A DNA stretch of 35,205 nucleotides, taken from NCBI GenBank assembly GCA_964556075.1, contig CAZKUV010000004.1, positions 1-35,205 on the forward strand, given 5' to 3'. The notes beneath the pieces are model-generated. The model was given only the letters and a program-made list of their open reading frames with translations, searched no databases and was not told the origin of the DNA. Source of the DNA: JAUIHN01 sp964556075 (lineage in GTDB: Bacteria > Patescibacteriota > Saccharimonadia > Saccharimonadales > Saccharimonadaceae). The translations under genes were made by a program, and so were the position numbers. Shown one piece after another: positions 16,229 through 23,458 of this stretch; position 1 is the first letter of the stretch, and each line of letters starts with the position of its first letter.

Positions 16229-16293
16229 AGTTACTGACAAGAGAGTTAAATGAATCCTTAGAACAACGTAACTTGGAAGGACTGTACAAATGA
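16210..16293 (+). CDS. Possible 27-residue leader ORF coupled to the SDR gene
   Basis: An open frame beginning MKYVTAKLLTRELNESLEQR ends in TGA at 16291-16293, overlapping the SDR start ATG at 16290 as ATGA, the usual geometry for translational coupling. AATACT (16197-16202) ends seven bases before its ATG, matching the leaderless spacing seen at other genes here. The peptide has no recognisable domain. The SDR Shine-Dalgarno site (GGAAGGA, 16275-16281) lies within it, so the frame could be chance. Treat it as a candidate. Confidence 0.3.
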   Translation: MKYVTAKLLTRELNESLEQRNLEGLYK

Positions 16294-17183
16294 GTAATCA
16301 ATATAGCATGCAAGACCCGAAGAAGCAGTATCCTGTAATGGATATTCCCCCGCAGGTGCAGCCTGAACCAGGTCTTGATGAGAAGTTAATACCGAAAGCT
16401 GATCATGGCCAGAAAACATATAAAGGATGCGAAAGGCTGAAAAATAGAAAGGCTCTTATAACAGGAGGAGATTCTGGAATTGGTCGAGCAGTAGCTATTG
16501 CTTTCGCCCGTGAAGGAGCGGACGTTGTGATCAACTATTTACCTGTCGAAGAACTAGATGCTCAGGAGACATTACGAATTTGTAGGGAAACGGGAGTGAA
16601 AGCCGAAGGGCATCCAGGTGATATTAGCTCAGAAAGTTTTTGTGAGGAGCTCGTAGAAAAGACGGGTAAGCTAATTGGTGGAATTGATATATTGGTCAAT
16701 AATGCGGCAAAGCAAGTATATGTACCCTCCCTTGAATATCTAGCGTCAGATCAATTAGAGGCAACCTTTCGTGTAAATGTATTTTCAATGTTCTGGCTGA
16801 CGAAATTTTCATTACCACACCTAAAACCTGGAAGCTCAATTATAAACACAGCATCAATCCAGGCTTATCAACCGTCACCTGGGCTGCTTGATTATGCTTC
16901 AACCAAAGGAGCGATAGTCACGTTCACAAAAGGGCTTAGTGAACAGCTAGCGGTCAGAGGGATTCGTGTCAATGCTGTTGCTCCTGGACCGGTATGGACA
17001 CCCTTGCAGCCAAGCTATGGGCAGCCTGAAGAAAAATTGAAAAGTTTTGGTCAAAATACTCCACTTGGTCGGGCTGGACAGCCAGCCGAGCTCGCACCGT
17101 CGTATGTCTTTCTAGCTTCACAGGAGTCTAGCTATATCACTGGACAAGTGCTAGGAGTGACGGGGGGCCGGATACTTATATAG
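16290..17183 (+). CDS. Short-chain dehydrogenase/reductase, YghA-like
   Basis: A 297-residue NAD(P)-dependent oxidoreductase of the long-N-terminus SDR group that includes E. coli YghA and the Bacillus general-stress SDRs. The N-terminal ~50 residues (MDIPPQVQPEPGLDEKLIPK, then GQKTYKGCERLKNRKAL) are characteristic. The cofactor site is TGGDSGIG (58-65). NNAAK replaces the usual NNAG, the catalytic residues are Ser189, Tyr202 and Lys206 (SIQAYQPSPGLLDYASTK), and the APGPVWTPLQ and ASQESSYITGQV segments follow. A Shine-Dalgarno site, GGAAGGA, lies eight bases before the ATG. The substrate is unknown. The gene's unrelated neighbours make acquisition by transfer plausible but unproven. Confidence 0.92.
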   Translation: MSNQYSMQDPKKQYPVMDIPPQVQPEPGLDEKLIPKADHGQKTYKGCERLKNRKALITGGDSGIGRAVAIAFAREGADVVINYLPVEELDAQETLRICRETGVKAEGHPGDISSESFCEELVEKTGKLIGGIDILVNNAAKQVYVPSLEYLASDQLEATFRVNVFSMFWLTKFSLPHLKPGSSIINTASIQAYQPSPGLLDYASTKGAIVTFTKGLSEQLAVRGIRVNAVAPGPVWTPLQPSYGQPEEKLKSFGQNTPLGRAGQPAELAPSYVFLASQESSYITGQVLGVTGGRILI

Positions 17184-17259
17184 GTTGGGTAGCAAAATGA
17201 GCTGAGGTAGCTACTCTCATACGGATTCAGCGTAAAGCGCTACCGTAGTGAATTTATAT

Positions 17260-17290
17260 TTGACAAAATACCTATAGTTTATGCTATACT
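17260..17290 (+). promoter_or_regulatory. nusA promoter
   Basis: TTGACA (17260-17265) and an extended -10 TGC-TATACT (17285-17290) with a 19-base spacer. This is one of the few promoters here with a consensus -35. Predicted start is near 17297, giving a leader of about 50 bases. Confidence 0.7.
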
Positions 17291-17300
17291 TTCCCATAGT

Positions 17301-17326
17301 AGATCCGGCCGCTAGGTCGGATTTTT
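17301..17326 (+). terminator. Terminator-like hairpin (candidate attenuator) in the nusA leader
   Basis: ATCCGGCC (17303-17310) pairs with GGTCGGAT (17315-17322) across a GCTA tetraloop; one pair is G-U and two further outer pairs are possible. A five-base T run (17322-17326) follows directly. It lies between the predicted start near 17297 and the nusA Shine-Dalgarno site, so it would end transcription before the gene unless read through. Confidence 0.55.
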
Positions 17327-17347
17327 GCATAAAAGAAGGGAACAGAA

Positions 17348-18487
17348 ATGGAAGAAATCAATCTTAAACAGTTGATGCTAGCAGTCCGAACAATAGCTGA
17401 TGAAAAGAATTTGCCGCAAGATACGGTTCTTTCTGTCATTGAACAGGCAATAGCTGCGGCTTGGCGCAGAGACCATGGAGAAAGAGAGCAGGAAGTCCGC
17501 TCTGAACTCAATACAAATAAAGGCACAGCCAAAGTATTTGTAGCAAGAGAAGTTATAGAAGAGGTGACAAACCCTGCCACTGAGATTAGTCTTGAGGAGG
17601 CACGGAAAGAAAACCCCGATGCTTCTATTGGAGACATCGTTGAGGAAGCGCACGAAGTCACTTCATTTGGTCGCGTAGCTGCTCAAACAGCAAAGCAGGT
17701 TGTATTACAGCGTCTTCGTGAAGCTGAGCGAGAGGTAGTCCTAGCTGAGTTTGAAGACAAGATCGGTAGTGTCGTAACTGGCACTGTGCAAAGGGTTGAG
17801 CCAAGAGTAGTTAGGGTTGACTTAGGTAAGGCCAGCGGAATTATTCCAGTGAGCGAGCAGGTTCCAGGTGAATATTATGGTGTCGGTTCGCGCCTCAAAG
17901 TGTATATAAAGGACATTGAACGTGATAATAGAGGTCCGCAGCTGATTCTCTCGAGAGCTTCCGAAGCGTTTGTCGAGTATCTTTTCCGTCAAGAAGTTCC
18001 TGAGATGGAGACGGGTGCCGTAGAGATTAAAGCTATCGCACGTGAGGCCGGAAGACGCACGAAAATCGCGGTATATAGCTCAATGCCAGGTGTAGATCCA
18101 GTCGGAACGTTCGTCGGCGGTCGAGGTACCCGAGTGCAAGCCGTCATGAACGAAGTGGGCGAGCAAGAAAAAATCGATATTGTAACGTATGACGAGAATC
18201 CGGAACAGTTTATTCGGAATGCACTTAGCCCAGCTGAGGTAAATCGAGTCGAAATTGATGAGAGTGCCAAAAAAGCGAAAGTCTTCGTAAGCGAAGACCA
18301 ACAATCGATTGCAATCGGACGAGGGGGACAAAACGTACGTCTTGCAAGCAGACTAACGGGATATGAACTCGACATTGAAGCTGGGGCAATATTAGTTCCG
18401 AAAGCCCCAGAGAGAAAGCCTAAAAAGAATATCGAAGACAGCCTTCTCGATGCGCTCGAACAGTCCGCGGAAGACTCTGACGAATAA
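17348..18487 (+). CDS. nusA: Transcription termination/antitermination factor NusA
   Basis: NusA binds RNA polymerase and nascent RNA and modulates pausing, hairpin-dependent termination and antitermination. The 379-residue protein has the N-terminal polymerase-binding domain (LPQDTVLSVIEQAIAAAWRR), an S1 domain (from about 139, GSVVTGTVQRVEPRVVRVDL), and two KH domains with VGGRGTRVQAVMNE and SIAIGRGGQNVRLASRLTGY. It lacks the C-terminal acidic repeats of E. coli NusA, as is normal outside Proteobacteria. GAAGGGA precedes the ATG at a good distance. rimP, its usual partner upstream, is not here. A terminator-like hairpin in its own leader suggests autogenous control. Confidence 0.96.
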   Translation: MEEINLKQLMLAVRTIADEKNLPQDTVLSVIEQAIAAAWRRDHGEREQEVRSELNTNKGTAKVFVAREVIEEVTNPATEISLEEARKENPDASIGDIVEEAHEVTSFGRVAAQTAKQVVLQRLREAEREVVLAEFEDKIGSVVTGTVQRVEPRVVRVDLGKASGIIPVSEQVPGEYYGVGSRLKVYIKDIERDNRGPQLILSRASEAFVEYLFRQEVPEMETGAVEIKAIAREAGRRTKIAVYSSMPGVDPVGTFVGGRGTRVQAVMNEVGEQEKIDIVTYDENPEQFIRNALSPAEVNRVEIDESAKKAKVFVSEDQQSIAIGRGGQNVRLASRLTGYELDIEAGAILVPKAPERKPKKNIEDSLLDALEQSAEDSDE

Positions 18488-18510
18488 GCGCAAGGGTAAC
18501 GAAATTCCAA

Positions 18511-18537
18511 TTAGCACTCTATTGACTAGAGTGCTAA
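18511..18537 (+). promoter_or_regulatory. CIRCE operator (HrcA site) of clpC
   Basis: TTAGCACTC-N9-GAGTGCTAA, a perfect match to the CIRCE consensus. The nine-base spacer contains the -35 TTGACT, so HrcA binding would block polymerase. This predicts heat-shock derepression of clpC and an hrcA gene elsewhere in the genome. Confidence 0.95.
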
Positions 18538-18551
18538 TTGTTTGCTATCAT
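18522..18551 (+). promoter_or_regulatory. clpC promoter P1
   Basis: TTGACT (18522-18527) and TGC-TATCAT (hexamer 18546-18551) with an 18-base spacer. An alternative -10, CATAAT, lies at 18549-18554. Predicted start is near 18558-18561, giving a leader of about 60 bases. Confidence 0.65.
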
Positions 18552-18553
18552 AA

Positions 18554-18569
18554 TACCTGTAGACAGGTA
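18554..18569 (+). promoter_or_regulatory. Second palindrome at the clpC transcription start
   Basis: TACCTGT-AG-ACAGGTA is a perfect 7-base-arm palindrome spanning the predicted start of P1, a typical repressor position. It does not resemble a CtsR heptad repeat. It would be a second control point besides CIRCE. Confidence 0.4.
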
Positions 18570-18606
18570 GGGCTATAAAACGCTTGCACCTGTGATTTGG
18601 AGGGCA

Positions 18607-18612
18607 CATAAT
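18607..18612 (+). promoter_or_regulatory. Possible second, leaderless-type promoter -10 for clpC
   Basis: CATAAT ends exactly six bases before the ATG at 18619. GGAGG at 18599-18603 is 15 bases from the ATG, too far for a normal Shine-Dalgarno site. Confidence 0.35.
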
Positions 18613-18618
18613 AGAATT

Positions 18619-21114
18619 ATGTCAGATGAATTCTCAGAATTTTTATCACGACTAACTGATAACGCACGAACTAGTTTGCAACACGCTGAGGCAATCTCAC
18701 GCGGGTATGGCAGTTCGTATATTGGAACCGAACATTTGTTACTTGGGGTGCTCTCACAAGAGTCATCAGTTGGAGCCAAGGTGTTAGCTGATGCGGGAGT
18801 AACCTTAAATCGCGCGGAGTTGGCACTTAACTTGACGCCAAGAACGATGGTAGTTGGGTCTGGCTATCGAAGTTTGTCTGAGACTGCAAAACTTACGCTC
18901 AAAATGAGCTGGGAAATAGCTCAGGAGTTTAATCAGGATTACTTAGGTACAGAGCACTTGCTTTATAGTATCCTGACACAAAAAAATGCTCGTGCTACCG
19001 TACTACTTCGAGATATGAGCGTTGATATCCAAGCTGTTATCGACGAGCTTGAAGAATATTTTGAAAGACAGAGCAATTCCGCATCGGAATCATCGGAGTA
19101 TACATATAACGCATCTGATTCAAAGAAGCGCTCCAGCAAAAAGAACGGAATCCTTGATGTATTTGGAACTGATCTAACCGGTAAGGCTGCTCGGGGTGAA
19201 CTCGATCCCGTAATCGGTCGAGACAGGGAGCAGGAGCGTTTGATTACAATATTGTCGCGACGTACGAAGAATAACCCGGTTCTGATTGGAGAGCCTGGCG
19301 TTGGAAAGACGGCTATTATTGAAGGGCTTGCTCAAAGAATCGTCAAAGAAGATGTACCAGACAATCTGCTCGACAAAAGAGTTATCCAACTTGATTTAGC
19401 TGCGATGATCGCAGGAACTAAGTATCGTGGCGAATTCGAAGAGCGTCTTAAGAAAGTTATCGACGAACTGCGCTCACAAAAGAACATTCTCGTGTTCATA
19501 GATGAGCTTCACCTGCTCGTTGGAGCTGGTGCCGCGGAAGGGGCGCTCGATGCTGCTAACATGCTCAAACCCGCACTTGCTCGGGGAGAGCTAAGATTAA
19601 TCGGAGCTACGACACTCGATGAGTACCGCAAATATGTCGAAAAAGATAGTGCATTAGAGCGCCGATTCCAGTCCATAGTAGTCAAAGAGCCAAGCATAAA
19701 AGATACGATTGCAATCATTAAGGGTTTGCGACATTACTATGAGCGACACCATAGCGTCAATATGAGTGACGAGGTTCTCGAGAGCGCGGTCTATATGGCT
19801 GAACGTTATATCAAAGAGCGATACATGCCGGACAAAGCTATTGATGTGCTTGATGAAGCCGCAGCGCTTGTGAGAGTGAAGTCGAATTTTAAACCAAGTA
19901 AAGTTCGCGATTTCACGAAACAACTGAAGCAGCTCAACGAGAAGATGGAAGATGCTGTAGAAAATGAAGACTACGAAAGAGCGGCGCTGTATAAGACAAG
20001 AATCAGTCAGTTGACTGTAAAACTTGAAGAGACAAAACGTCAACTTGAAAAAACGTCTCCGGTACACCTCACAGAAGATGATGTTGCTCGAGCCGTGGCG
20101 GTTATGACAGGTATTCCGGTAGAGAAGTTGCAGCGATCAGAAGCAAAGTTACTTCGTAATCTCGAAAAACATCTCGGAAAGTATATAATCGGACAAAACG
20201 AAGCAGTTGAGAAGGTGTCGCGAGCAATACGAAGGTCTCGGAGTGGAATCGCTAGCGATAAGCGTCCAATCGGTTCATTCGTATTTCTTGGTCCGACTGG
20301 CGTAGGAAAAACAGAGCTTGCGAGAGTGCTTGCCAGGGAAGTCTTCGGCAGCGAGGAGGCTCTTGTGAAAATTGATATGAGTGAATTTGGAGAACGCCAC
20401 AATACCAGTCGTTTAGTTGGTGCTCCAGCCGGGTATGTCGGATATGAAGATGGCGGTCAACTAACCGATAAAATCCGTCGTCAGCCGTACAGTGTAGTAC
20501 TCTTCGACGAGATTGAAAAAGCCCATCCAGAGGTCTTCCAAATACTCCTCCAGCTACTAGAAGACGGTAGTCTAACTGACGCCAAGGGGCGAAAAGTTGA
20601 TTTTACAAATACAATAGTCATACTGACGAGCAACCTTGGCGCGGATCGTATGATGAAGGCGTCTAGCCTAGGATTCCATGCCACAACCTCAGATGACGCC
20701 AAGAAACTCGATGAAGCACATAAGGAGAATGCTTCGGCTGCACAAGAAGCATTAGCTAAAGTGATGCGCCCGGAGCTAATAAATCGATTTGATGCCATAA
20801 TCACCTTTAGGCCACTGACTCATAAGGAGGTAGGAAAGATATTTGATAATCTAGTCGGTGAGCTCAAGAACCGACTTGTCAGAAAAGGGGTCAGCTTGGT
20901 GATTAAACCATCGGCGAAGAAGCTCTTGATCAAAAAAGGGTACGATGAGAAGATGGGAGCCCGACCGCTCAGACGAGCCTTGCAAGATGAGCTTGAGCAC
21001 AGAATTGCCGATGGGCTATTGGCTGGTGAGTACGAAAAAGGAGCTATCCTAGAAGTGAGTGCGAGAAGAGGCGAGATTACAATTGACGTAAAGAACGAGG
21101 CCGCCCTTGTCTAA
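18619..21114 (+). CDS. clpC: ATP-dependent Clp protease ATPase subunit ClpC
   Basis: ClpC is an Hsp100 unfoldase that feeds proteins to ClpP and refolds or clears stress-damaged proteins. The 831-residue protein has two N-terminal Clp-N repeats (about 5-145), AAA-1 with Walker A GEPGVGKT (224-231), a UVR-containing middle domain (about 435-470, NEKMEDAVENEDYERAALYK) that marks ClpC rather than ClpA or ClpB, and AAA-2 with Walker A GPTGVGKT (558-565). The C-terminal ring-forming domain follows. The ATG at 19 bases after GGAGG is preferred because MSDEFSEFLSRLTDNARTSL matches the N domain; upstream in-frame starts add unrelated residues. A CIRCE operator controls it. No ctsR, mcsA or mcsB precedes it. 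Confidence 0.96.
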   Translation: MSDEFSEFLSRLTDNARTSLQHAEAISRGYGSSYIGTEHLLLGVLSQESSVGAKVLADAGVTLNRAELALNLTPRTMVVGSGYRSLSETAKLTLKMSWEIAQEFNQDYLGTEHLLYSILTQKNARATVLLRDMSVDIQAVIDELEEYFERQSNSASESSEYTYNASDSKKRSSKKNGILDVFGTDLTGKAARGELDPVIGRDREQERLITILSRRTKNNPVLIGEPGVGKTAIIEGLAQRIVKEDVPDNLLDKRVIQLDLAAMIAGTKYRGEFEERLKKVIDELRSQKNILVFIDELHLLVGAGAAEGALDAANMLKPALARGELRLIGATTLDEYRKYVEKDSALERRFQSIVVKEPSIKDTIAIIKGLRHYYERHHSVNMSDEVLESAVYMAERYIKERYMPDKAIDVLDEAAALVRVKSNFKPSKVRDFTKQLKQLNEKMEDAVENEDYERAALYKTRISQLTVKLEETKRQLEKTSPVHLTEDDVARAVAVMTGIPVEKLQRSEAKLLRNLEKHLGKYIIGQNEAVEKVSRAIRRSRSGIASDKRPIGSFVFLGPTGVGKTELARVLAREVFGSEEALVKIDMSEFGERHNTSRLVGAPAGYVGYEDGGQLTDKIRRQPYSVVLFDEIEKAHPEVFQILLQLLEDGSLTDAKGRKVDFTNTIVILTSNLGADRMMKASSLGFHATTSDDAKKLDEAHKENASAAQEALAKVMRPELINRFDAIITFRPLTHKEVGKIFDNLVGELKNRLVRKGVSLVIKPSAKKLLIKKGYDEKMGARPLRRALQDELEHRIADGLLAGEYEKGAILEVSARRGEITIDVKNEAALV

Positions 21115-22087
21115 AGGGCGGCTCTGGTCACTACTTACAACGGCTATCGTAGCCGGTCTTGGTGCAGTCTTACTTCTGAACTTACAGTACGTAAGAGATG
21201 TCGCAAGTTACTACCAGTATCAGCCATCGGCAGAAATCGCAGCGATTGCTGAAGCGGCTGGAATGAATGAAAAAGGTAAATTCCTATTTTATGCCAGCCA
21301 CCCGTCGATAGAAGAGGCTGAAAATTTCAATCGATATTGCAGTAAGCAAGAAAGTACGACCGCCATATTAGGGTGTTATAACGGCTTCAATATCTATATT
21401 TACAATGTTCAAGAGCCACGGCTTGACGGAATCAAGCAAACTACTGCCGCCCACGAAATGCTCCACGCTGCCTATACGAGGCTTAATACTGAGAAAAAAC
21501 GCCGAGTAGATGAATTACTCTTGGCTGAATTCGAAAAGCTTCAAAACGATGAAAGTTTGATGGAGCGTATGGCATTTTATGAGCGAACGCAACCGGGAGA
21601 ACAAACCAATGAATTACACTCAATCATTGGCACAGAAGTAGCGGATATTGGTAATGAACTTGAGGAATATTACAAGCTGTATTTTACAGATAGACAAAAA
21701 GTAGTTCGTCTACACAGTAAATACTCGTCGGTATTTGTTGACTTACGCATGCGAGCAGATGCTCTGTCCAGTCAAATCGATATGCTAGCGCAAGACATTG
21801 AGAATAATCAGAAAATCTATACCGTAAGGGCGACTAGACTGCAAAGTCAAATCAGTGACTTCAATCGACGAGCGACTTTAGGAGAATTTGAGAGTCAGGC
21901 AGCGTTTTACAATGAAAGAAATGTTTTGGTAGCAGAATCAAACGAACTCGAAAATTTACGCCTACAGATAAGCGATGCGATTAATGAATACAACCGACTA
22001 ATTGAAGAGTTTAACGCGATCGCTACCGAAACGCGAGAATTGAATCGAAGCCTTGATAGCAATCTAGAACCCGTCCCAATTCTTTAG
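21107..22087 (+). CDS. Membrane-anchored HExxH protein with coiled-coil tail, unknown function
   Basis: A 326-residue protein starting at TTG 21107, overlapping the end of clpC by eight bases, with GAGG upstream. Residues 7-27 form a membrane anchor, so the rest is probably outside the cytoplasm. AAHEMLHAAY carries HEMLH at 116-120, the HExxH zinc-protease motif. NELHSIIGTE (168-177) offers Glu169 or Glu177 as a possible third ligand, as in gluzincins. Cys78 and Cys90 could form a disulfide. Residues about 195-315 are heptad-like and highly charged, a likely coiled coil. I recognise no named family. Being locked between clpC and radA suggests coexpression in stress response; protease activity is inference. 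Confidence 0.75.
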   Translation: MSKGRLWSLLTTAIVAGLGAVLLLNLQYVRDVASYYQYQPSAEIAAIAEAAGMNEKGKFLFYASHPSIEEAENFNRYCSKQESTTAILGCYNGFNIYIYNVQEPRLDGIKQTTAAHEMLHAAYTRLNTEKKRRVDELLLAEFEKLQNDESLMERMAFYERTQPGEQTNELHSIIGTEVADIGNELEEYYKLYFTDRQKVVRLHSKYSSVFVDLRMRADALSSQIDMLAQDIENNQKIYTVRATRLQSQISDFNRRATLGEFESQAAFYNERNVLVAESNELENLRLQISDAINEYNRLIEEFNAIATETRELNRSLDSNLEPVPIL

Positions 22088-22094
22088 GAGGAAT

Positions 22095-23456
22095 ATGGCG
22101 AAAGTAAAATCAATGTTTGTTTGCCAAAATTGTGGATTCACTTATCCAAAATGGCAGGGGCGGTGCGATAATTGTGGCGATTGGAATTCGCTAGTTGAGC
22201 AAATGCAGCCAACACAAGGAAAATCGGCAGTTGCCAAAAGTATAGCGACAGGGAATATCCTCACACCACAGACCATTGGTTCAATTAGTGCAGAATCTGT
22301 CGTCGAGCGCATGAACACTGAGTTCGATGACTTAAATCTAGTGCTAGGTGGTGGCATTTTGTCAGGAGGCGTTATCTTAATAGCTGGCCAACCCGGTATT
22401 GGAAAAAGCACATTATTACTCCAGATCGCGAACTCGGTTTCTAAAAAACGGCCAGTGCTATATGTAAGTGGGGAGGAGTCTGCTTCGCAGGTAAAACTCC
22501 GGGCGGAACGTTTGGGAGCAAGTGGTCAAGACCAATTACATTTTGTTGCCAGTACAAGCGCTGACGATATCGCGGCCACTATCCGTTCTGCGGCATACGA
22601 TCTCGTAATTGTCGATTCTATTCAAACTCTAAGTCTAGCAGAAATCACATCAGCGCCGGGAACGGTCAGCCAGATTACCAATAGCAGTAATGTTATTATC
22701 AGGTCGGCAAAAGATACAAACGCGGCCGTTATTCTTGTTGGCCACGTCACTAAAGAAGGGAGCATTGCTGGGCCGAAGGTTCTTGAGCATGTCGTTGATG
22801 TCGTACTTCAATTTGAGGGAGATAGATATGGCGGGTTTAAAATGTTACGTGCAGCCAAAAATCGCTACGGATCAACAAATGAAGTTGCGATTTTCGAAAT
22901 GTACGACGAGGGGTTGAGACTGGTGAAGAATCCTTCCGCATCGCTACTCGCGGAGAGGAGGAATGCTGATGGGTCAGTCGTTCTTGCGACCATGGAAGGC
23001 TCACGACCTCTACTCGTTGAGATACAAGCTCTCGTGAATGCAACCAGTTTTGGCTACCCTAAGCGCACGGCATCAGGCTTTGACCTCAATCGCCTTAATC
23101 TTTTAATCGCGGTGTTGGAACAGCGAACCAAATTAAAATTATCAGACAAAGACATCTATATTAATGTTGTAGGCGGGTTGAAGATTCAAGACCCTGCTGC
23201 CGACCTTGCAGTTTGCATGGCAATTGCCAGCGCAGCTGCCGGTAGGCGACTCGCAGACGATCTTGTCGTATTCGGTGAGGTTGGGTTAGGGGGCGAAATA
23301 CGAAGCGTTCATGGCACAGAAAAAAGAGTTGCAGAGGCAAAGAAGCTTGGTTTTACCCATGCAATAGCACCCGTATCCTCGCGGAAGAATAGTTTTATTA
23401 AAGGTTCAAAAGATTTGCGGACAGCGCTAATCGACTACCTACAGGAGAAATCATAA
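22095..23456 (+). CDS. radA: DNA repair protein RadA (Sms)
   Basis: RadA is a RecA-like, DnaB-type ring motor that promotes branch migration in recombinational repair and, in naturally competent bacteria, integration of transforming DNA. The 453-residue protein has the N-terminal zinc finger (C10, C13, C24, C27 in CQNCGFTYPKW and GRCDNCG), Walker A GQPGIGKST (98-106), the RadA-specific KNRYG (255-259), and a Lon-protease-like C-terminal domain (GLKIQDPAADLAVCMAIASA, GEVGLGGEIRSV). TAGGAGGA immediately before the ATG is a strong Shine-Dalgarno site. It sits seven bases after the HEMLH gene and two bases before the PIN-TRAM gene, so it is in the clpC transcription unit. Confidence 0.97.
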   Translation: MAKVKSMFVCQNCGFTYPKWQGRCDNCGDWNSLVEQMQPTQGKSAVAKSIATGNILTPQTIGSISAESVVERMNTEFDDLNLVLGGGILSGGVILIAGQPGIGKSTLLLQIANSVSKKRPVLYVSGEESASQVKLRAERLGASGQDQLHFVASTSADDIAATIRSAAYDLVIVDSIQTLSLAEITSAPGTVSQITNSSNVIIRSAKDTNAAVILVGHVTKEGSIAGPKVLEHVVDVVLQFEGDRYGGFKMLRAAKNRYGSTNEVAIFEMYDEGLRLVKNPSASLLAERRNADGSVVLATMEGSRPLLVEIQALVNATSFGYPKRTASGFDLNRLNLLIAVLEQRTKLKLSDKDIYINVVGGLKIQDPAADLAVCMAIASAAAGRRLADDLVVFGEVGLGGEIRSVHGTEKRVAEAKKLGFTHAIAPVSSRKNSFIKGSKDLRTALIDYLQEKS

Positions 23457-23458
23457 TA

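Noticed and set aside
17184..17259. A terminator after the dehydrogenase gene
   Set aside because: TGAGGTAG/CTACTCTCA near 17203-17219 is palindromic but has no loop and no T run. The other repeated GGTAGC and GCTACC blocks give no convincing stem.
17989..18510. A 173-codon open frame on the minus strand opposite nusA
   Set aside because: It lies antisense within a clearly conserved gene, has Ser/Ala-rich composition typical of a frame shadow, and has no start signals.
18592..18618. An upstream in-frame GTG start for clpC
   Set aside because: It adds nine residues unrelated to the Clp N domain. The ATG at 18619 begins the conserved sequence.
18488..18618. A CtsR operator upstream of clpC
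   Set aside because: I looked for the direct heptad repeat GGTCAAA and found none; the control element present is CIRCE.
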